Part shown: one piece after another, positions 1 to 13,800 of the stretch
Position numbering within the stretch: position 1 is the first letter of the stretch
How the letters are laid out: the number at the start of each line of letters is the position of its first letter
Source of the DNA: Anseranas semipalmata
Lineage: Eukaryota; Chordata; Aves; Anseriformes; Anseranatidae
NCBI GenBank assembly: GCA_013399115.1
Contig: VXAA01003984.1
Coordinates: 562,617-626,616, forward strand
Reading direction: 5' to 3'
DNA length: 64,000 nucleotides
Made by a program: the position numbers and the translations under genes
Notes under the pieces: generated by a model
Seen by the model: the letters and a program-made list of their open reading frames with translations, nothing else
What the model was told of the DNA's origin: nothing
Database searches by the model: none

Positions 1-198
1 CAAACTATCTACTTTTTTTTTTTTTTTTTCCTAGTTGCTGCTGTTTTCTGTTTCTCCACAATGACAGCATATTCTGCAAGGTACATGATCATAGATTTAT
101 GGCATTTTTTTACTGTACTTCACCATCTACAACTGATGTGTCATTTAATCCTATCAGAAATGTAGTATGACTCAGTGATATGAGCAGTGCTGTGACTT

Positions 199-340
199 AT
201 AATAATAATACGGTACTTAGCATTTATCTTGTGATCTTCATCTCATAATACTTTGTAAATGTTAATTCGTCTTTTAAGTTTCCTTAGGTAGGTGCATTAA
301 CACCATCAGTGCTCAAGGGATAAATGTATTTTTACATACC
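199..340 (-). mobile_element. L2/MIR3-like ancient repeat fragment
   Basis: The order AATAATAATA, TACTTAGCATTTAT, CTTCATCTC, ACTTTGTAAATGTTAATTC, then TTAGGTAGGTG follows the reverse complement of the 3' end shared by LINE2 and MIR3 elements. These families predate the amniote radiation and survive in birds as diverged fragments. The assignment rests on remembered consensus order over about 110 bp. The edges are approximate. Confidence 0.65.
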
Positions 341-2564
341 CATTGAACAGTCACTCAGCAGAAAACAAACCTTGCCACAAATTCAGGTGGATCTGAGTTA
401 ACACAATTCCCCTTGTTCTTAAAAAGAAAGAAGCAAGTGTCTTGAGGGAAGGTGTTCTGGGGGAAAACTGTAAATTAAGGGTTATTTTGGTTTGGTTTGG
501 TTTTAATTTTTGCCTTTTTTTTTTTTTTCCCAGCATTGCAGAATTTAACTCAATATAGTTCTTTGACAGAGCGCTACCTGAGGTCAATATAAATAGGACA
601 CAGCTTTACCTAATGGCCAGATCCACTCCAATTATGTACAATACAAATGACTTGCTCAGACACCACAGCACAAGATCCTCAGAAATTGTCATTCCTTGCT
701 GTAGCACTGACATCCATGAAAAAATGACCACCAGAAAGAAGGGTCAGATATTCAGTCACCCAGCAGACAGGAAGTCCATGTAGATGGCCATAAGCAATCA
801 GAAGACCCTTCATTCTCATACGCCAGCTTTATGTGAACATCACAGCTTAACACATCGTCGAGGATTAGTGCAGGCAGAAGCCATCCTGTATCTTCAGTCA
901 TCTACCTGTGCACAAGCCTTGTTTGAGCAGCAATTGCAAGAGATATACCAGTTTAGTGATGTAGACTCCACCTCAGAAATCATTTTATGTTTATGAATTT
1001 ACAGGGCTGAATTTAATTTTCCTGCCTGGGGAGAGAAAATGTGCTGAGTGGTGCATTTTCTGTTACATGACAGGGTAAGCAGATCTGTAGCTTCAACGAA
1101 TCCTGACTTTGCACAAGGTTTAAATCCATCCTGCCAGAGTTAAAGATATACATCTTACGTAAGCTACATGATCTGAATGAGCCTATTGCTTTGACTTCTT
1201 CCTTTACCATCTCCTCCATCTCTAGGAGTCCAAACAAGAGGAGAACACAGAACTGACTTACTACCACAGAGTGTGAATGCCTTACTTTTTCCAGGTTCCC
1301 CCAAATTTACTTCTCCCTATTTCTCTCCCTTACACACACATACACCCAAGCCTGCAAATCCCACTCAAAGATAACTGGGGAGTTCACAGACAACTAATGC
1401 AAAGGAGTAATCTAATTTTTTTTCTTAGTTTAATATTCTGAGATGTCAGAACTGAAGGACTGCTTAATCTGAAGGACCATCTTCATCTGTTCAATGAAAA
1501 GAGTGTGTCCCTACCACGCAGAGGATTTTAATTGTACACAGACTCTAATGTTAGTAGTGGTTTTCTGTTTGCACTCCTTTTGTTCTTGGGATTAAACTTT
1601 GCCCCTGGAAGTTGTTTATATAGTGGGAAGGACTATAGATCTCTTTAAATAAAGTTGTTTATTATTATTATTATTATTATTCCAACAATGCAAATTACAA
1701 ATGGTTCTTTCCAGAAACTTTTTTTTAATCCATATTTACTTATTTTCTAAGGGTGAGGAGCTCCAGCAAGTACTAACCTAGCAAGCACTAGCTAAATGAA
1801 ATACTACCTGTCTGCTATTAAATGGTAGAATGGTCCTTTTCAACCTTAAAAAATCTGTAAAACTGTGCTGCTGCCAGAGATGAGCACATCTGTGTCCTGA
1901 ATTAGGGCAGAGGGAGAAGAGGGATCTAGGAAGTCAGTACATGTAATGTGCTGTGGAGGATGAAGTGGTACTAATGAAGGGAATACGAGCCCCAGTCAGT
2001 GCTCTGTTAGAAATCAGCCACCATTTTATTTGTTGCATAACAAAAGAGCATTATTGAAAACATCAACTTTGTTTTAATGTTCTAGATATGGCTCTGTTGT
2101 TTTGCACAATAGCAGTGAAAGGTCTCTTGAAGAAATTACAGTGCTATCAATTCTGTAGGATTATTTTTATTTTCTATATTTTGGTATCATCTAGTGTTCC
2201 CTGCCAGATGTAGAAACTTTGTGCAAAAGTAAACAAGTCCTTAACAGAAGTACTTTACATTGAAAGCATAAGAAAGCTACTTTAACTGTGCTTGTCTGAG
2301 GGGATTCAGAGGCCCAGAGGCCCTAAATTAGGTTTCTGACCCAAGGAAGCCCATTCAGCCCTTCAGAATCATAGCTTGGTGCGTGCCAGACACCAATATC
2401 CTTGATGTTACCCTGAGATGAATACCCACACGACTAACTATGGCTTAGAGAGAGTAAGGGCTGCAGAACCATGCCTTAAGTTAAACATAATCAGCAAGGG
2501 ATGGAGGCAAACAAAGAGCGAGAACTACGGCAGTGGCAGAGCTCAGTCCAGCCTTGTTATTACA
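341..2564. other. Gene-free unique sequence
   Basis: Holds a 14-base poly(T) (515-528) and the ATT repeat at 1659. Open frames are at most about 85 codons, with no family resemblance. I see no promoter, RNA gene or exon. Confidence 0.7.
1659..1681 (+). repeat. (ATT)n microsatellite
   Basis: About 23 bp of ATT units following TTTAAATAAAGTTGTTT. The context (AATAAAGTTG before ATT units) resembles the tail of an L2-type element, but the upstream sequence is not convincing. Confidence 0.8.
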
Positions 2565-2665
2565 TTTGCACCCTCACAGGGGTGTTGTGCAGGTTAACGA
2601 ATTAAAGCATGCAAATGTCCTTAGATGAAAAGGCTGTAGAAGTGGAAATTACTGTATTGTTATCA
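2565..2665 (+). mobile_element. MIR-like ancient SINE fragment
   Basis: CCTCACAGGGGTGTTGTGC, then AGGTTAACGAATTAAAGCATG and CAAATGTCCTTAGA follow the 3' half of a MIR element (…CCTCATAGGGTTGTTGTGAGGATTAAATGAGTTAATACATG…). No protein is encoded. The neighbouring upstream sequence is not clearly part of the element. Confidence 0.5.
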
Positions 2666-3729
2666 TCAGCATATGGTGACAACACAGGACCACATGGCTG
2701 TCATCTCCTCTCAGTTCACATTCATCAGGAGCTGCTGCTTCTGATACTTATGGACATCTATGGATGCACAGAGAGACAGTCGCACACACCCATACTGGCA
2801 AACAGGACTACGGATGCTTGAATTGTTACCACGGGAAAATTTTGACTTAGTGTTTCTTAGCACCTCTGAAGTTACGTGGTGAGAAACTTGTTTATAAGGT
2901 TCTTTCTTAGGGTGTGCAGAAGAACAGATGCATTGCTGGCCTTTGTCAGAAATGTTTACAAAGAGGTATTTATTTTGATCGATTTTATTTTCCAGAATAT
3001 GTTACCACTGGAGTAGTTATTACTAAAGCTGTGTGCACAACAGTTTAACTTGCAGGCTGCTTTTTAACCATTATACAGGACCACTACAGTCACAGACGTT
3101 TCTCAGAGTAGCAGTACCTTCCACACAATTTCTTTATACAATATATTATTGCTAGCTTGCGCTCCTTCTACTCTTCCCTAGACGTCTTGCATGGTTACTG
3201 TTACAGAAACAACACAGGCAAGATGGATCCCTGATCTGAACCAGTGCTGTTATTCTTACATTCTGAATTTTTACCATGAGTTTTTTAAATAGTTAGTGCT
3301 AATGTGTTGGTTCATTTCAGGTAAGTAGCCAAACGTTTATGATTCCACTTATAACATCCACCAAGTGTCTGTGTGACCTTGTTGTGATCTAGAATGGTCT
3401 GAGCTGCAAAAACACAGACATAAAATAAGAAAAAGCAAGTTAGCCTTCAGCTTTTAATACATGTGCAGCCCAACAGAGCAGAGATAAGAGCTGTCAGAAA
3501 CACTTTGATATTGACATTTCTCACCATAAATCCGTAGGAGACACATACGTCTGACGGCGTTAAGTACACCATAGGGTGTTAAGAAACATTTTTTGTTGCT
3601 ACTCATTCTCAAATGGGACAAGGATGGGAAGAGAGGAAATGCTTATATTTGTGCAGAAGCCATTTCCAAGCCTCTCTTAACTCAAGTGTATCTGTTAAAA
3701 TGGGAAAATGACCATGTTTATATTTGCAG

Positions 3730-3784
3730 CTCTCTCTCTCTCTCTCAAAAAAACAACAACAACAACAAACAAACAAACAAACAA
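3730..3784 (+). repeat. Compound (CT)n-(A)n-(AAC)n-(AAAC)n repeat
   Basis: A 17-bp CT run switches to A-rich AAC and then AAAC units. It changes from pyrimidine to purine-rich composition within 55 bp. Confidence 0.9.
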
Positions 3785-4449
3785 GCAAATGAACAATAAA
3801 CCCACAACCTTAAATATTTGTTTTATTCCTTCTGAAAGGGAAATATTTGCAAAAGCTTAGGAATAATCACTTAATGGTAACTCTAAAGCCAGAATGAGAA
3901 TCCACTTGCTTTGGTAAAATGTCTGAATGGCAAACCCAAACAAAATCTTACCCCCAAAAATCAGTCCAATTTATAATTATTATTATTACCATTACTGCAC
4001 TATTTAGCTCTTACACTTGGCTTCCAGATATAAATCTGTAACTGAGCTTGGAAATGTCAGTACAACTCTGTTTCTCCTTTTTTTTTTTTTTTTATTACAA
4101 ACTACTTTCATTAAAAGTTGAATACAAATTAATATCATAATAGTATTTTAGTATAAATATAAGAAACAGACATATGACTAGTGTACACAGGAATAGCTAA
4201 AATGGGAAACTCTTCTGATTTGTATCAGATGAGGAATTTAGTCCAGTGATGAAGGGATGCCTTCAGTCAAATGGAAGCTTGATTTATGTGGCACTTTTGG
4301 TCACAGCATTGACTAAAATGTGCATGACAGCCTAAGCAGGGTGCAGACAATGTAGACAGGATAGGAAGGTCTTTCTGAAAACCAATGCAAAACACATTAT
4401 TTCTGCAAAACAAAGAACATACTCTTGTCTGCATGGGAACCAAAGAATA

Positions 4450-4492
4450 TATTTTCTTTTCTTTTCTTTCTTTCTTTCTTTTTTTTTTTTTT
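4450..4492 (+). repeat. Pyrimidine tract (CTTT)n plus poly(T)
   Basis: About 43 bp of T with spaced C ending in 14 T residues. Confidence 0.85.
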
Positions 4493-4792
4493 AATGCTTT
4501 TCAAGATAATCCTATTGATGTTCAACAATCTCAAGGGCTGTGGGTGGCCCCTTCGATTAGTCACTGCTCTTTTCACTCTGGGACCCATCCAATTCAGCCG
4601 TAAGCAAGAGTGAACAAAGACAACTCTAACCAGATTCTTGTTTATGCACACATGTACTCATGCAAATGTGCACAAATACAAACAAAGAGATAGAAAGAAG
4701 AAAAAAAATGGTGTGGTAGCTATATTCTGAGCAATATTCAGACTATAATAGTTATTGCTGTCCAAGATTTTCTTGTTTGTATGTATCCAAGT

Positions 4793-4915
4793 GCATATAT
4801 ATATATGAAAATACGTACACATTTTATATGCATATATATGTACACAGAGTGTATCTGTGTAAATATATACGTGTCTATGTGCATAAGGGGGGAGAGAGGG
4901 AGAGGCAGAGAGAGA
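4793..4915 (+). repeat. Low-complexity TA/TG then GA-rich region
   Basis: ATATATAT, TATGCATATATATGTACAC and GTGTATCTGTGT blocks are followed by GGGGGGAGAGAGGGAGAGG. Alternating purine-pyrimidine sequence passes into a purine-rich strand. Confidence 0.7.
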
Positions 4916-6764
4916 ATGAGCAAAAGACATTAAAACCACAATATGCCCTTATCTCATAGATTCCTTAGCTAATTTTCCTATCTTTGGAAGATGAATGCAT
5001 TTCTCCCTGGCAATAAGTATTAAAATGCATTGATTGTTCAAGAAGATACCTGATGACAATTTGAAATACAGATAAATTATAATTTCTTCTCTCATTAACA
5101 AACTATAAAGTGTCAGCATCCATGGACACTGCATTTGTTATTAAACTTTTCCAAGACAGATGCTGCTAACAAGAAGATGTTTTTCTTACTGTTATCTGCA
5201 GACAAACTGATTTAGAGTTTTTCTTTCAAAGCTTCTGCTTTTCTCTAAGAATTAAATTTACACTTGAAACAAACCCTATTCCTATAGTTTAAAAATGTGC
5301 ATTGATGAATGAGTGTTAATTGTATAATTAATAATAATCAGTAATTAATAAAACCAGTAATTGTAATTTCGAAGCCTTAAGACAGAATTCAATCATATAG
5401 CTCTTTTTGGTTATAAGAAAAGCAAGACAATAAAACAAAAGAACTGGAACTCAGCCTGGTTTATATATGATAATAATACTAAGTAGAATTACTTTAATTT
5501 TTAGAGAAGAGTTTCAAGACATTTACCTCCCTCCCCCCACTTTGGAAAATTTCTTATATATTTATTTGGATTTATTTGTAATTTCCCCAAACAATTACGA
5601 TGTGCAGCCTTACTCTTACAGCTGCTCTTATAGTCCATTGTTCAAAGTAAAGCATGAATGATGTTGGTGAAATTGTAATATGCTCAGGGTTGACTTTTCC
5701 CATTACTTTCTTAGAGATTTGGTAGAGTTCTTTCACAAACTAGTGAAAGGGAGTAGTTTATATTTTGGTATTCATAAAAGGTATCAGATCTAAGAGAATG
5801 GCATTTCTATTTGTCTGGCTTTTCTCCACAACAATAGGCAAAGGGGTGCTAACTTCGTGCCCAGCGAGGTACTAAAGGATAGTGCATTAGCTTGTTATTA
5901 GCAAAGCAAATCCCTGATAATTGATATTATATATGTTATATTCCTATACCACACATTTGGAGAAGGAACTGCGTGGTTAGTGATCTTTTCCTTGTGGGTC
6001 TGGTCCACTCTACAGCTGTTGACATATCCATACTCTTGGAGATGCAGATCATAACAAACTCATTGGAAAAGCACAATCCTCCTGCTACCAGCTGTTCATC
6101 AATAGCATTGCATTTGAGGTTCCTAATAGGAGGTTCAGGAGCTCAGCAGACACATGTTAAAGATCTTATTGCTTTAACATTGACACTGAGTGTGATTACT
6201 AGATATAGCTGAATGAAAGGCATGCCAGTGGCTGGAGGAACTATGCTGGAGTTTAGCTGTGCATTCTGTAATACTAATGGTGGAAAGTTATCATGTATCT
6301 TTTAACTATATCCTTTCTGCTTCAGGTCCTAAAATGCTGAAGGGAAGGGACAAATCACAGAAACAGAGTTCTGAAATAGAGATTATTTTGAACACAGGGA
6401 AATTTTCATTTATATTTTTCTCCTTCTCTCATCCTTCGTCTTCAACAAGCATCACAAACTAATGATATTTCATCTCATTTTCTGACAGCATAAGGGTGTG
6501 CCACAGTATGCATAACCAATGCTTTGTTTTTTTGTAAAATGCAAAGGTTCATGTATTTGGATTATTGGATCAGAATTTTAACACAACCTGGCTTATGGCC
6601 AAGCCATGAAACATGCTGTTTCCTTTTGGAAAGCTAGCAAATAATGAAATAATCTCCAGAAGATACCAATTGTTATTGTCTCCTTTTTAATGATGTAGCT
6701 AAATCAAGCTTCCACTTTCCTCTGAAATCACAAGGTTCAGTTCAATTCTTTTCCTAGTATAAGA

Positions 6765-6880
6765 GGGACTGGGAGAGAAAAAGAAGGAGGTATGGATGTG
6801 CCTGTGAACATAAGTGTGTGTGAGTTCATGTGTGTGAGAGAGCAAGGGAGTAGAAGGAAAGAGAGAGGGAGAGAGATTTA
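6765..6880 (+). repeat. GA- and GT-rich low-complexity region
   Basis: Purine-rich GAGAGAAAAAGAAGGAGG, then GTGTGTGTGAG and GAGAGAGGGAGAGAGA segments. Confidence 0.7.
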
Positions 6881-7548
6881 ATGAAAAATTTGGATTACAA
6901 CACTGTTTCTCAATAATAAGTCCAGCCCTCAAAGCAAATTACATTTCTTTTCCAACACTGAAAAGCTTAGTATTAGATCTGACACTTTAAAATATGCCCA
7001 CATGGCTGTGCCACATCCAAGCTGCCAGCTTTTGAAACAGCTTCAAAGCCAAAGCAGGGCATGAGATTTAAAGAGAGCAGTCTAAGTTCTGAACAGAGGC
7101 TCAATAAAGCATGTAGACAAAATCCTGGAAATAGAAATGGGCTAGAGCTTAAGTAAACATACTCTATCCCTTGCCATCCGTCCCCTCTTACACATACTCT
7201 TCACAGTAAATATTATTTGGAATTTCCTTCCCCTGAGGTCCTATGAAACTCAGCTAGGATAGAAGCAACGCACCAAATGTTGTTTGGACATGGGGCAGTA
7301 ACGGGGAAGACATGAGATTTGGGGACTGAGAGTTTTGCATCTCTCTCTCCCTCTCTCTCTGGGATACAAGGTTAATTGCCATGGTATCAACAGGTCAACA
7401 GCCAAGCAAGAGGGAAATCTGTATGTAATATCAGGAAATTCAAACAATTTATTTTTGGAATAGCAGAAGGGGGAAATACCTATATATTTCAGCACTTAAA
7501 AACATACCATGACTTAGCTAAGTTTAATTATTTGTATTTTACTGAGGA

Positions 7549-7584
7549 AAAACAAAACAAAACAAAACAAAAAACAAAACAAAA
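7549..7584 (+). repeat. (AAAAC)n microsatellite
   Basis: About seven AAAAC/AAAC units. Confidence 0.85.
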
Positions 7585-9959
7585 GCAAGACTTAGAAAGA
7601 ATAAGGGCTAAGTGCATATCCTTCAAAGGGACTTGGTGGTGGTCAGGATGGCGATGACTAGGTTTGCTGAGTACAACGTATGTCATTTATAGTGCTGAGC
7701 TTAGGTTTGCTGATTTTGAGAGGGAACAGAAACCTTTCTGAGAACTGCACTCATATTCATAGCAACAAATATGCCCAGCACCTGCCAAAGCAAAAAATGG
7801 CTTTTTAAAACTCTCTTTCTCCCAGACAGAAGCATTTACTTCTCAGTGTTCCTTCTGGAAAATCAGTAACTTCTGTTTAAAGATCGTGTTTCAGAATCTG
7901 AGCAAAGGTCATCTTTTACTCCTGCACATCCAAATATGACTGAACAGCTTTTGAAACCCAGGGATGCTACACAAAAGTCCTGGACTTTTCAGTTTCAGCA
8001 AGGATCCAGCAGATACCTGCAATTCAAAGCAATTCTGTGTATTGTTTCCAGACTCCTATTGTGAAGCATCCATGAGACACCATTACAGATACTAAATGTG
8101 ATGAAGTTGTAATTTGAATCTCTTGGAAGATGATAAAATGTAGTCTGACACAACATTACAAATCTTTAAGTTTTGTGTTAGTGATGTCCCAGACAATGCT
8201 GAAGTTATAAAGAAAATGTCCTGGATTTCACCCAGACCTGTTGATCTTATGTTTTAACTGTCAATATCTAGCTAAGAACTGATAATTGGACTGTTTGTTG
8301 ATACTTTTCTTCTTTGCTTTTACAATTATCTTGGCCCAGTTGATGAATGCTAATTACCATGAGATTAAAATGACCAGTCACACAATATATACACATTTAA
8401 CAAACTCATTTAGTAAGTATTCTGAATGTAGGAAGGTATTCAAGAGGAACATTTGTTACATATTCTTGATCACGTAAATTGGAACTAATAAAAAATATTT
8501 GTGAATGAAAAAAGAAAGCAATGAAATTTGTGAGAACAAGGTTAATATCTAAGAGTAGTTTGCTTTGCTTAATAGCATCATATTTGTATTTTAGGAATAG
8601 ATAATAGTGATACATACCGATTAATAACAACAATGACAAAAAACAATTTAAGGTTTATAATGTATATCACACATTTTAGAAATGAGTCACATGTGAATGC
8701 CCTGCCTCACATTGAGTCTATTGCACACTCAACTACATGCAATCCAATCAATATAACTATGACACTGAAAGTGAAAAGTGGCTTTTTTTTTTTCCCAATT
8801 GAAATCAGCAGTATGAAATGAGGAGACTAGGTGCAGCAGATCAGATTTTGCCTTGAATATCTTCTAATTTTGGGAAACTCCTACTTTATTTCTACGTACA
8901 GGTTATGTAGAGGGACTTAGGATCCGGATTCATCTAATTTAACTCTGGGTATATAAAAATTTGATGTCTAAGTCTGAGCCCGTTTTTTGGAAAATTGGTC
9001 TATAGTCAGTAGAGAGAGAGGCATGACCAGACGAAATACATCCACTGTAGGCCCCTACCTTAGGATGAGATGAATGATGTCCAGATGTTGCCAATTTTCT
9101 TGATATCAAGAATCTTATGATGACCACCTCACATGCAAACTCAGCAGGTTAGGTTGAAGCAGGAGAGGCAGGTGAATCACACCCTTAATTACTCCCTGAA
9201 AGGACACTGAGAACTTTGAGTTGCAAAAGCAGATTTTGTGATTATCGTGATTATTTTGTGAATATTCAAAAGGTCATTTTAATCTGCATTAGAAGCTTTT
9301 TTATTTACTTGCATTTTTTATTTTTCCCCCAGCATAGATCCCTATTACGCAATGGGTCTAAAGTGGTCCAATGGGAAAAATAAGAGTTGGATTAATCCCA
9401 AAATATTCCCATGCTCTTCCTTATGTCATAGTCATGCACTCAGCAAAATATTGAATTTCACTCCACTGTTGAGCATGCCTTTCCTAAAATTCCTCATTTC
9501 TAACACAGCCACAGCTCTATGAGCTCCAGTATCTTCATTAGGCTCACTTCCATTCTATTTATTTCAACTTGTTCAAGATTACAGCTTCACATAGTGACTT
9601 TTTTTTTGGCTAGAAAAGATTTGTGTTTAGCAAGTTGATGTTCTGTAACGGATGAAAATACTGATCTCGGGTTACACAAAACAAGCGTAAACAGCTTCAA
9701 AATGTGCCATTCTATGTTACAGCTGCAGTGGCATCTTTATTTTTAGTCCATTCTTACAGCAGTCAGATGCTTCTAAATAGGTAATGCTACATGATTGCAA
9801 GCAGGTACTGTAATTCTAGGGGAAGTGATAAGAACTGCAAATAAGAACAAAAAAGAAATGACTCTTGAAACTTTGTGATCTTTTCAGACACTGGAAATCA
9901 AGAAACACTGATTGAAAATTGGCTTAACAAGCATTAGAAACAGGAGAGGAAAAATGACC

Positions 9960-10050
9960 ATCTGCAATGGTAATAATGCATTGTATCTTTCACTAAAAAC
10001 TCTCTAAATACTTCCCAGATATGAATTACTTAGTCCTGAGGCACATCTCT
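9960..10050 (-). mobile_element. Possible L2/MIR3-like fragment
   Basis: GGTAATAATGCATTGTATC followed by AATACTTCCCAGATATG and AATTACTTAGTCCTGAGG has the same order of landmarks as the minus-oriented L2/MIR3 fossil near position 199, but is more diverged. It may be chance. Confidence 0.33.
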
Positions 10051-10284
10051 CTGGTTAGTGACCCTGACTGGATGTCAGTGAGTTGATGCACAGGTTGGGT
10101 GACCTACTGGAAAGGTACATATAGTAGTGCTGAGAAGGCCAAAATGGAAATCTCTGAGTGCCCTCCTCAGACTCCTAAAATGTATTGCTTTGCATTAAAT
10201 ATTCATTTATGCTTCTCTCTCTTTTTTTGCAGTGAGAGCTGAGAACCCCCAAATCAAAATGTACTTTTTTAGCACAGCAATACT

Positions 10285-10360
10285 AATGGGGTGAATTAGG
10301 CCACAGAGTAGACTAGAAACCTTGCTCAGGAACACACAGATACTTAAAATGGACCTAAGC
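10285..10360 (-). mobile_element. MIR-like ancient SINE fragment
   Basis: GAATTAGGCCACAGAGTAG, then CTTGCTCAGGAACACACAG, matches the reverse complement of the MIR core (consensus memory: GAGGCACAGAGAGGTTAAGTAACTTGCTCAAGGTCACACAG). It ends within 350 bp of the old CR1 fragment downstream. Confidence 0.5.
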
Positions 10361-10561
10361 CTTTTGAATACCCTTTTCCCTTTACATAGCTACAGGGCTG
10401 TCTCGCCAAACTGTATTGGAAAAACACCCTCAGATCAAAACAGTGAGATCTTCCTTTCTCACCTGTTGCATTATCTTTTGGTTGCTTATCTGTGTAATGG
10501 TAATGTATTGTGCTAACCTAGATTCAGTGCTGCACAAATTCAGACCAGAAAGAAGCCATAT

Positions 10562-10605
10562 TTCTTCGTCTTCTTCTTCTTCTTCTTCTTTTTTTTTTTT
10601 TTTTT
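10562..10605 (+). repeat. (TTC)n followed by poly(T)
   Basis: About nine TTC units with one TTCG interruption, then 17 T residues, all pyrimidine on the plus strand apart from one G. Confidence 0.9.
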
Positions 10606-10684
10606 AAACAGGAATGATAATTGTCTGGTGTTTTGGTAGATTCATTTATGCCAGAAATGTTTAAGTCAAAATATTCTAAGAGAT

Positions 10685-10808
10685 ATGTTCTAGTTCAAAC
10701 AGAATTAATTCAGGTAAGCCTATGACTTTTGTTACGACGGAGGTCAGATGAGATGTTCACAATGGTCCCTTCTGGCTTCGTAATCTATGAAGCTATGAAG
10801 CTATATGA
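10685..10808 (+). mobile_element. Old CR1 LINE 3' fragment
   Basis: Contains 'AGGTCAGATGAGATGTTCAC' followed by 'AATGGTCCCTTCTGGC' and a tail with AATCTATGA and GAAGCTATG repeats. This is the 3' end typical of older amniote CR1 groups (consensus remembered as …GGTCAGACTAGATGATCACAATGGTCCCTTCTGGCC… with a TCTATGAA tail). It differs from the younger copy at 61152 in both body and tail, so it represents an older, more diverged lineage. Only the last 120 bp or so are present and no coding remains. Confidence 0.8.
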
Positions 10809-13800
10809 ACCTCTTTCAAGAAATAAAGATGATGGTAACTGTCTATAAATACTTGATAACATGAAATTGCTGGAGGAACTATTTAAGGTGGTTAATGATG
10901 GTATTATAGGGAATAATGTCCTCAAACTGAAAAGACCAAGGTAGAATATTTAAGAAAGACAGTATTTTCTAGAAGTGAGGTCAATTGCACAGTGGAGTAA
11001 TTTGCAAAATTGAGCTCTATAAAAAGAGCTGTGCAAGAAGAGAGTGAATAAAGCATGTGATTAGCTGTGAAACAAGCCTATTCTGAAGCTGGATAATTCA
11101 AAACTAAGTAGTTCAGAAAGTCCGGCCCCATTTTTTATTTGCTGATTTTGCAAAACAGGTATAGGTTTGTGTTTGTTGTTTTTGTATATTTATTTACTTA
11201 TTTATGTTGAGGGTTGGTGGTGGTGGTGAGAACTGATTAGAAAATGGTTTACCAGCCAATGCATTCTCATCTGAACAGGAAACATCAGAAAGTAATTATT
11301 CCACTTGACATACAACAGGTCCTACTTGGGAAATGAGTAGTCCATGAAAAAGAGCAAGCTTTGCCCTTGTGACTTTGTTGCCTTGTTCCTCAAAGATGAA
11401 CATATTTCCCTTGGAGATAGATACTTAACAAGAGTCAAGCATACATCCTTCCACCTCAGTGCAAACTGACTCCAAAAGCCAAAACTTATAGAAATAATAT
11501 AGAAAGAGGTAGAAGGGTGACATTATTTATAACTGTGGTCATGTTTCTTGTGATTCCCCTCAGCTTTTTTTGCATACGGAGGTGGTTTGTCAGGGCTTTG
11601 CACACATTCTGTGTCTAAAGGAGCCTCATTACTGGCCTCCGCAGAGACAAGGGAGGTGGAGAAGGATGACAAGGTTTGCATTAATTGCACAGCTATCTGT
11701 TGTTCCAGGGGCTATTCAAGCATATAATAACTTAAGTAGAGTTTCAGTGAGTTGGAAGCTCTTGCTTTTTGTAATGTTTTGGCAAGCTGATTTCTTATTA
11801 TAGCACAGTTGGTATTTCTTTTTAAAGTCTTGACAGAAAGCTGTAGGTGGCCACATAGCTTTTGTCCTGCTAGAAATATATTTGCAACATTCCATTATTC
11901 AGGCAAGAAGTCAACTGGCACAACTGGATTTTACTGTGTTGAAGTTCTTGATAGAGGTCATCTCAGACAGCACAGTTCAGATGTGAATCTTTCTGTGAAC
12001 TACCCCAAAGAATGTGGATAGCTAGTGATAGCTTTGGTCTATTAATTAGGGATGGTGACAGCTGGAAAGTTCAGCTCACTATCCATATTTAGATTCCTCT
12101 AAGTCTGGGGTATCTCATGTTTTTGATTAACAAAATTTACCATACCCTCACTATTATCCTTCAGTAAATTAAATGGCATTAGGCAGGGTTCTGCACCCTC
12201 TTTATTCCTTCTGAATGCCTATGAAAGGAAACTTTTTCCAAGTTACTCAAAGGCTTGAATTAGTGTGTATCTGTGTTTCTGTTTTAAAAACATCCTTGAT
12301 GTTAATTTGTCTGCTACTTCTAAAGCTTGAAAATTCCTAGAAATTGGTGGGATAAAGCAGACAACTTTAGCCAAGAATATATGATGTATAGTGAAGATTC
12401 TGTTCTAAGATGATATTAAATTAGATAAGAAGGGTGCCTTTGAAGATAATAGTGCCTAAGGATTTTGGAATGGTGGAGAGTATTTTCTTACTCAAATTGT
12501 GTTTTGTTGGTAAGAATACACAAAGAAAGCAAAATATAAGAAAATACCAATATGGGAAAATTACTTAAACATGAATGGAAGATGTTGGGTTTTAAATACT
12601 TTGAAAGATTAGTCCTTTTCAAAGTCCATATCAAGACACACAGTTTTCTAGATCTTGTGGCCAAAAAGTCAATTACATTTTGGCCACTTTGCCTCCATCT
12701 CTTTCAGAATGAAGTTGAGAAGGTCTGCTCCTATTTTGGATGTGCTGGAGCTATCTTACGGTCATCCTCTTCCTCTAGTGGGCCAGAGCACTATGGAGCA
12801 AGTTAGAGAAGTGTTTAGGTTACTTGTTTTTTGTAGGTGCCATAGAGCAACCCATACAGTAAGGGAGCTACAGTAGAGGACTACTGCTGTCTGTGGGAAG
12901 CAAAAATTAGGGGTTAGGGAATATCTAGTCTTCAGACTAGATTTGTACGTTTTGTTCTGGTTTAGTTGTTGACATCTGCCATCCACAATCAAACACAAAG
13001 CAAAGAATCACTGACATTTGCTGTTAACAGTATGAGATGGATCTCCCATCATGCAGTTTTCCATAGCAGTTAAAATCCACAAAATGATACTTCTAAGATT
13101 TAAAACTAATTGATTATAATTTACATCTTATTAGTAAGGGGGGAAAAAGGTATCCATTACCAAATGTAAAATTAAATGATCATTAAGCTAATTAGCCAGT
13201 TTGTTGTTCTCATTGTGTTTATTGTTTCAATTGTATCTGCGTAAATTAGCAAAAAGAGCTTAATTTGTGCAGAAATCAATATATTCTTTTGTTGTTGTTG
13301 TTGTTTTGGTTATTGTTTTCATAATGAATACACATATTTAAATTGTTTCAGTTAAAACAAACAAATGAACAAACAAAAAACTGCTGTGAGATTGCATTTT
13401 AATCTTTGTCAGATATCCATAGTACCTGAAAGCAAATGGACCAAGGATCCACATTACTGGTTAAATAAATATTCATGGCTAACTACAGTGACCAGCTCAT
13501 GGACAATATTTTCTAGATGTTTACATGTGTTTGAATCTTATTGCCGAGTTCTTTTGCAAAATGGAAAATGTATGCCTCATGCTTGAAGCATGGGAGTACT
13601 GGCAAAGTGAAGATTTACGGATACGTCTAAACATTACACTATCTTGTGTACAATTATTCTGGTACATATGGATCCTTCATGTGTTCTTGCAAGAGTACTA
13701 AGATGTGTTCTGGCTCCAAAAATTCACCTGTCATTTAAAGGCAAGTAGCTTATAACCAAAAAGGAACTTTGATTTTGCAGTGATGAGTCACAGTGTCTAA

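Larger units (their letters stand above)
2666..9959. other. Gene-free AT-rich sequence with microsatellites
   Basis: Apart from the listed simple repeats and a 16-base poly(T) at 4078-4093, I see only unique AT-rich sequence. Open frames of up to about 93 codons occur, several across the 4440-4940 low-complexity block. None shows domain structure. Confidence 0.7.
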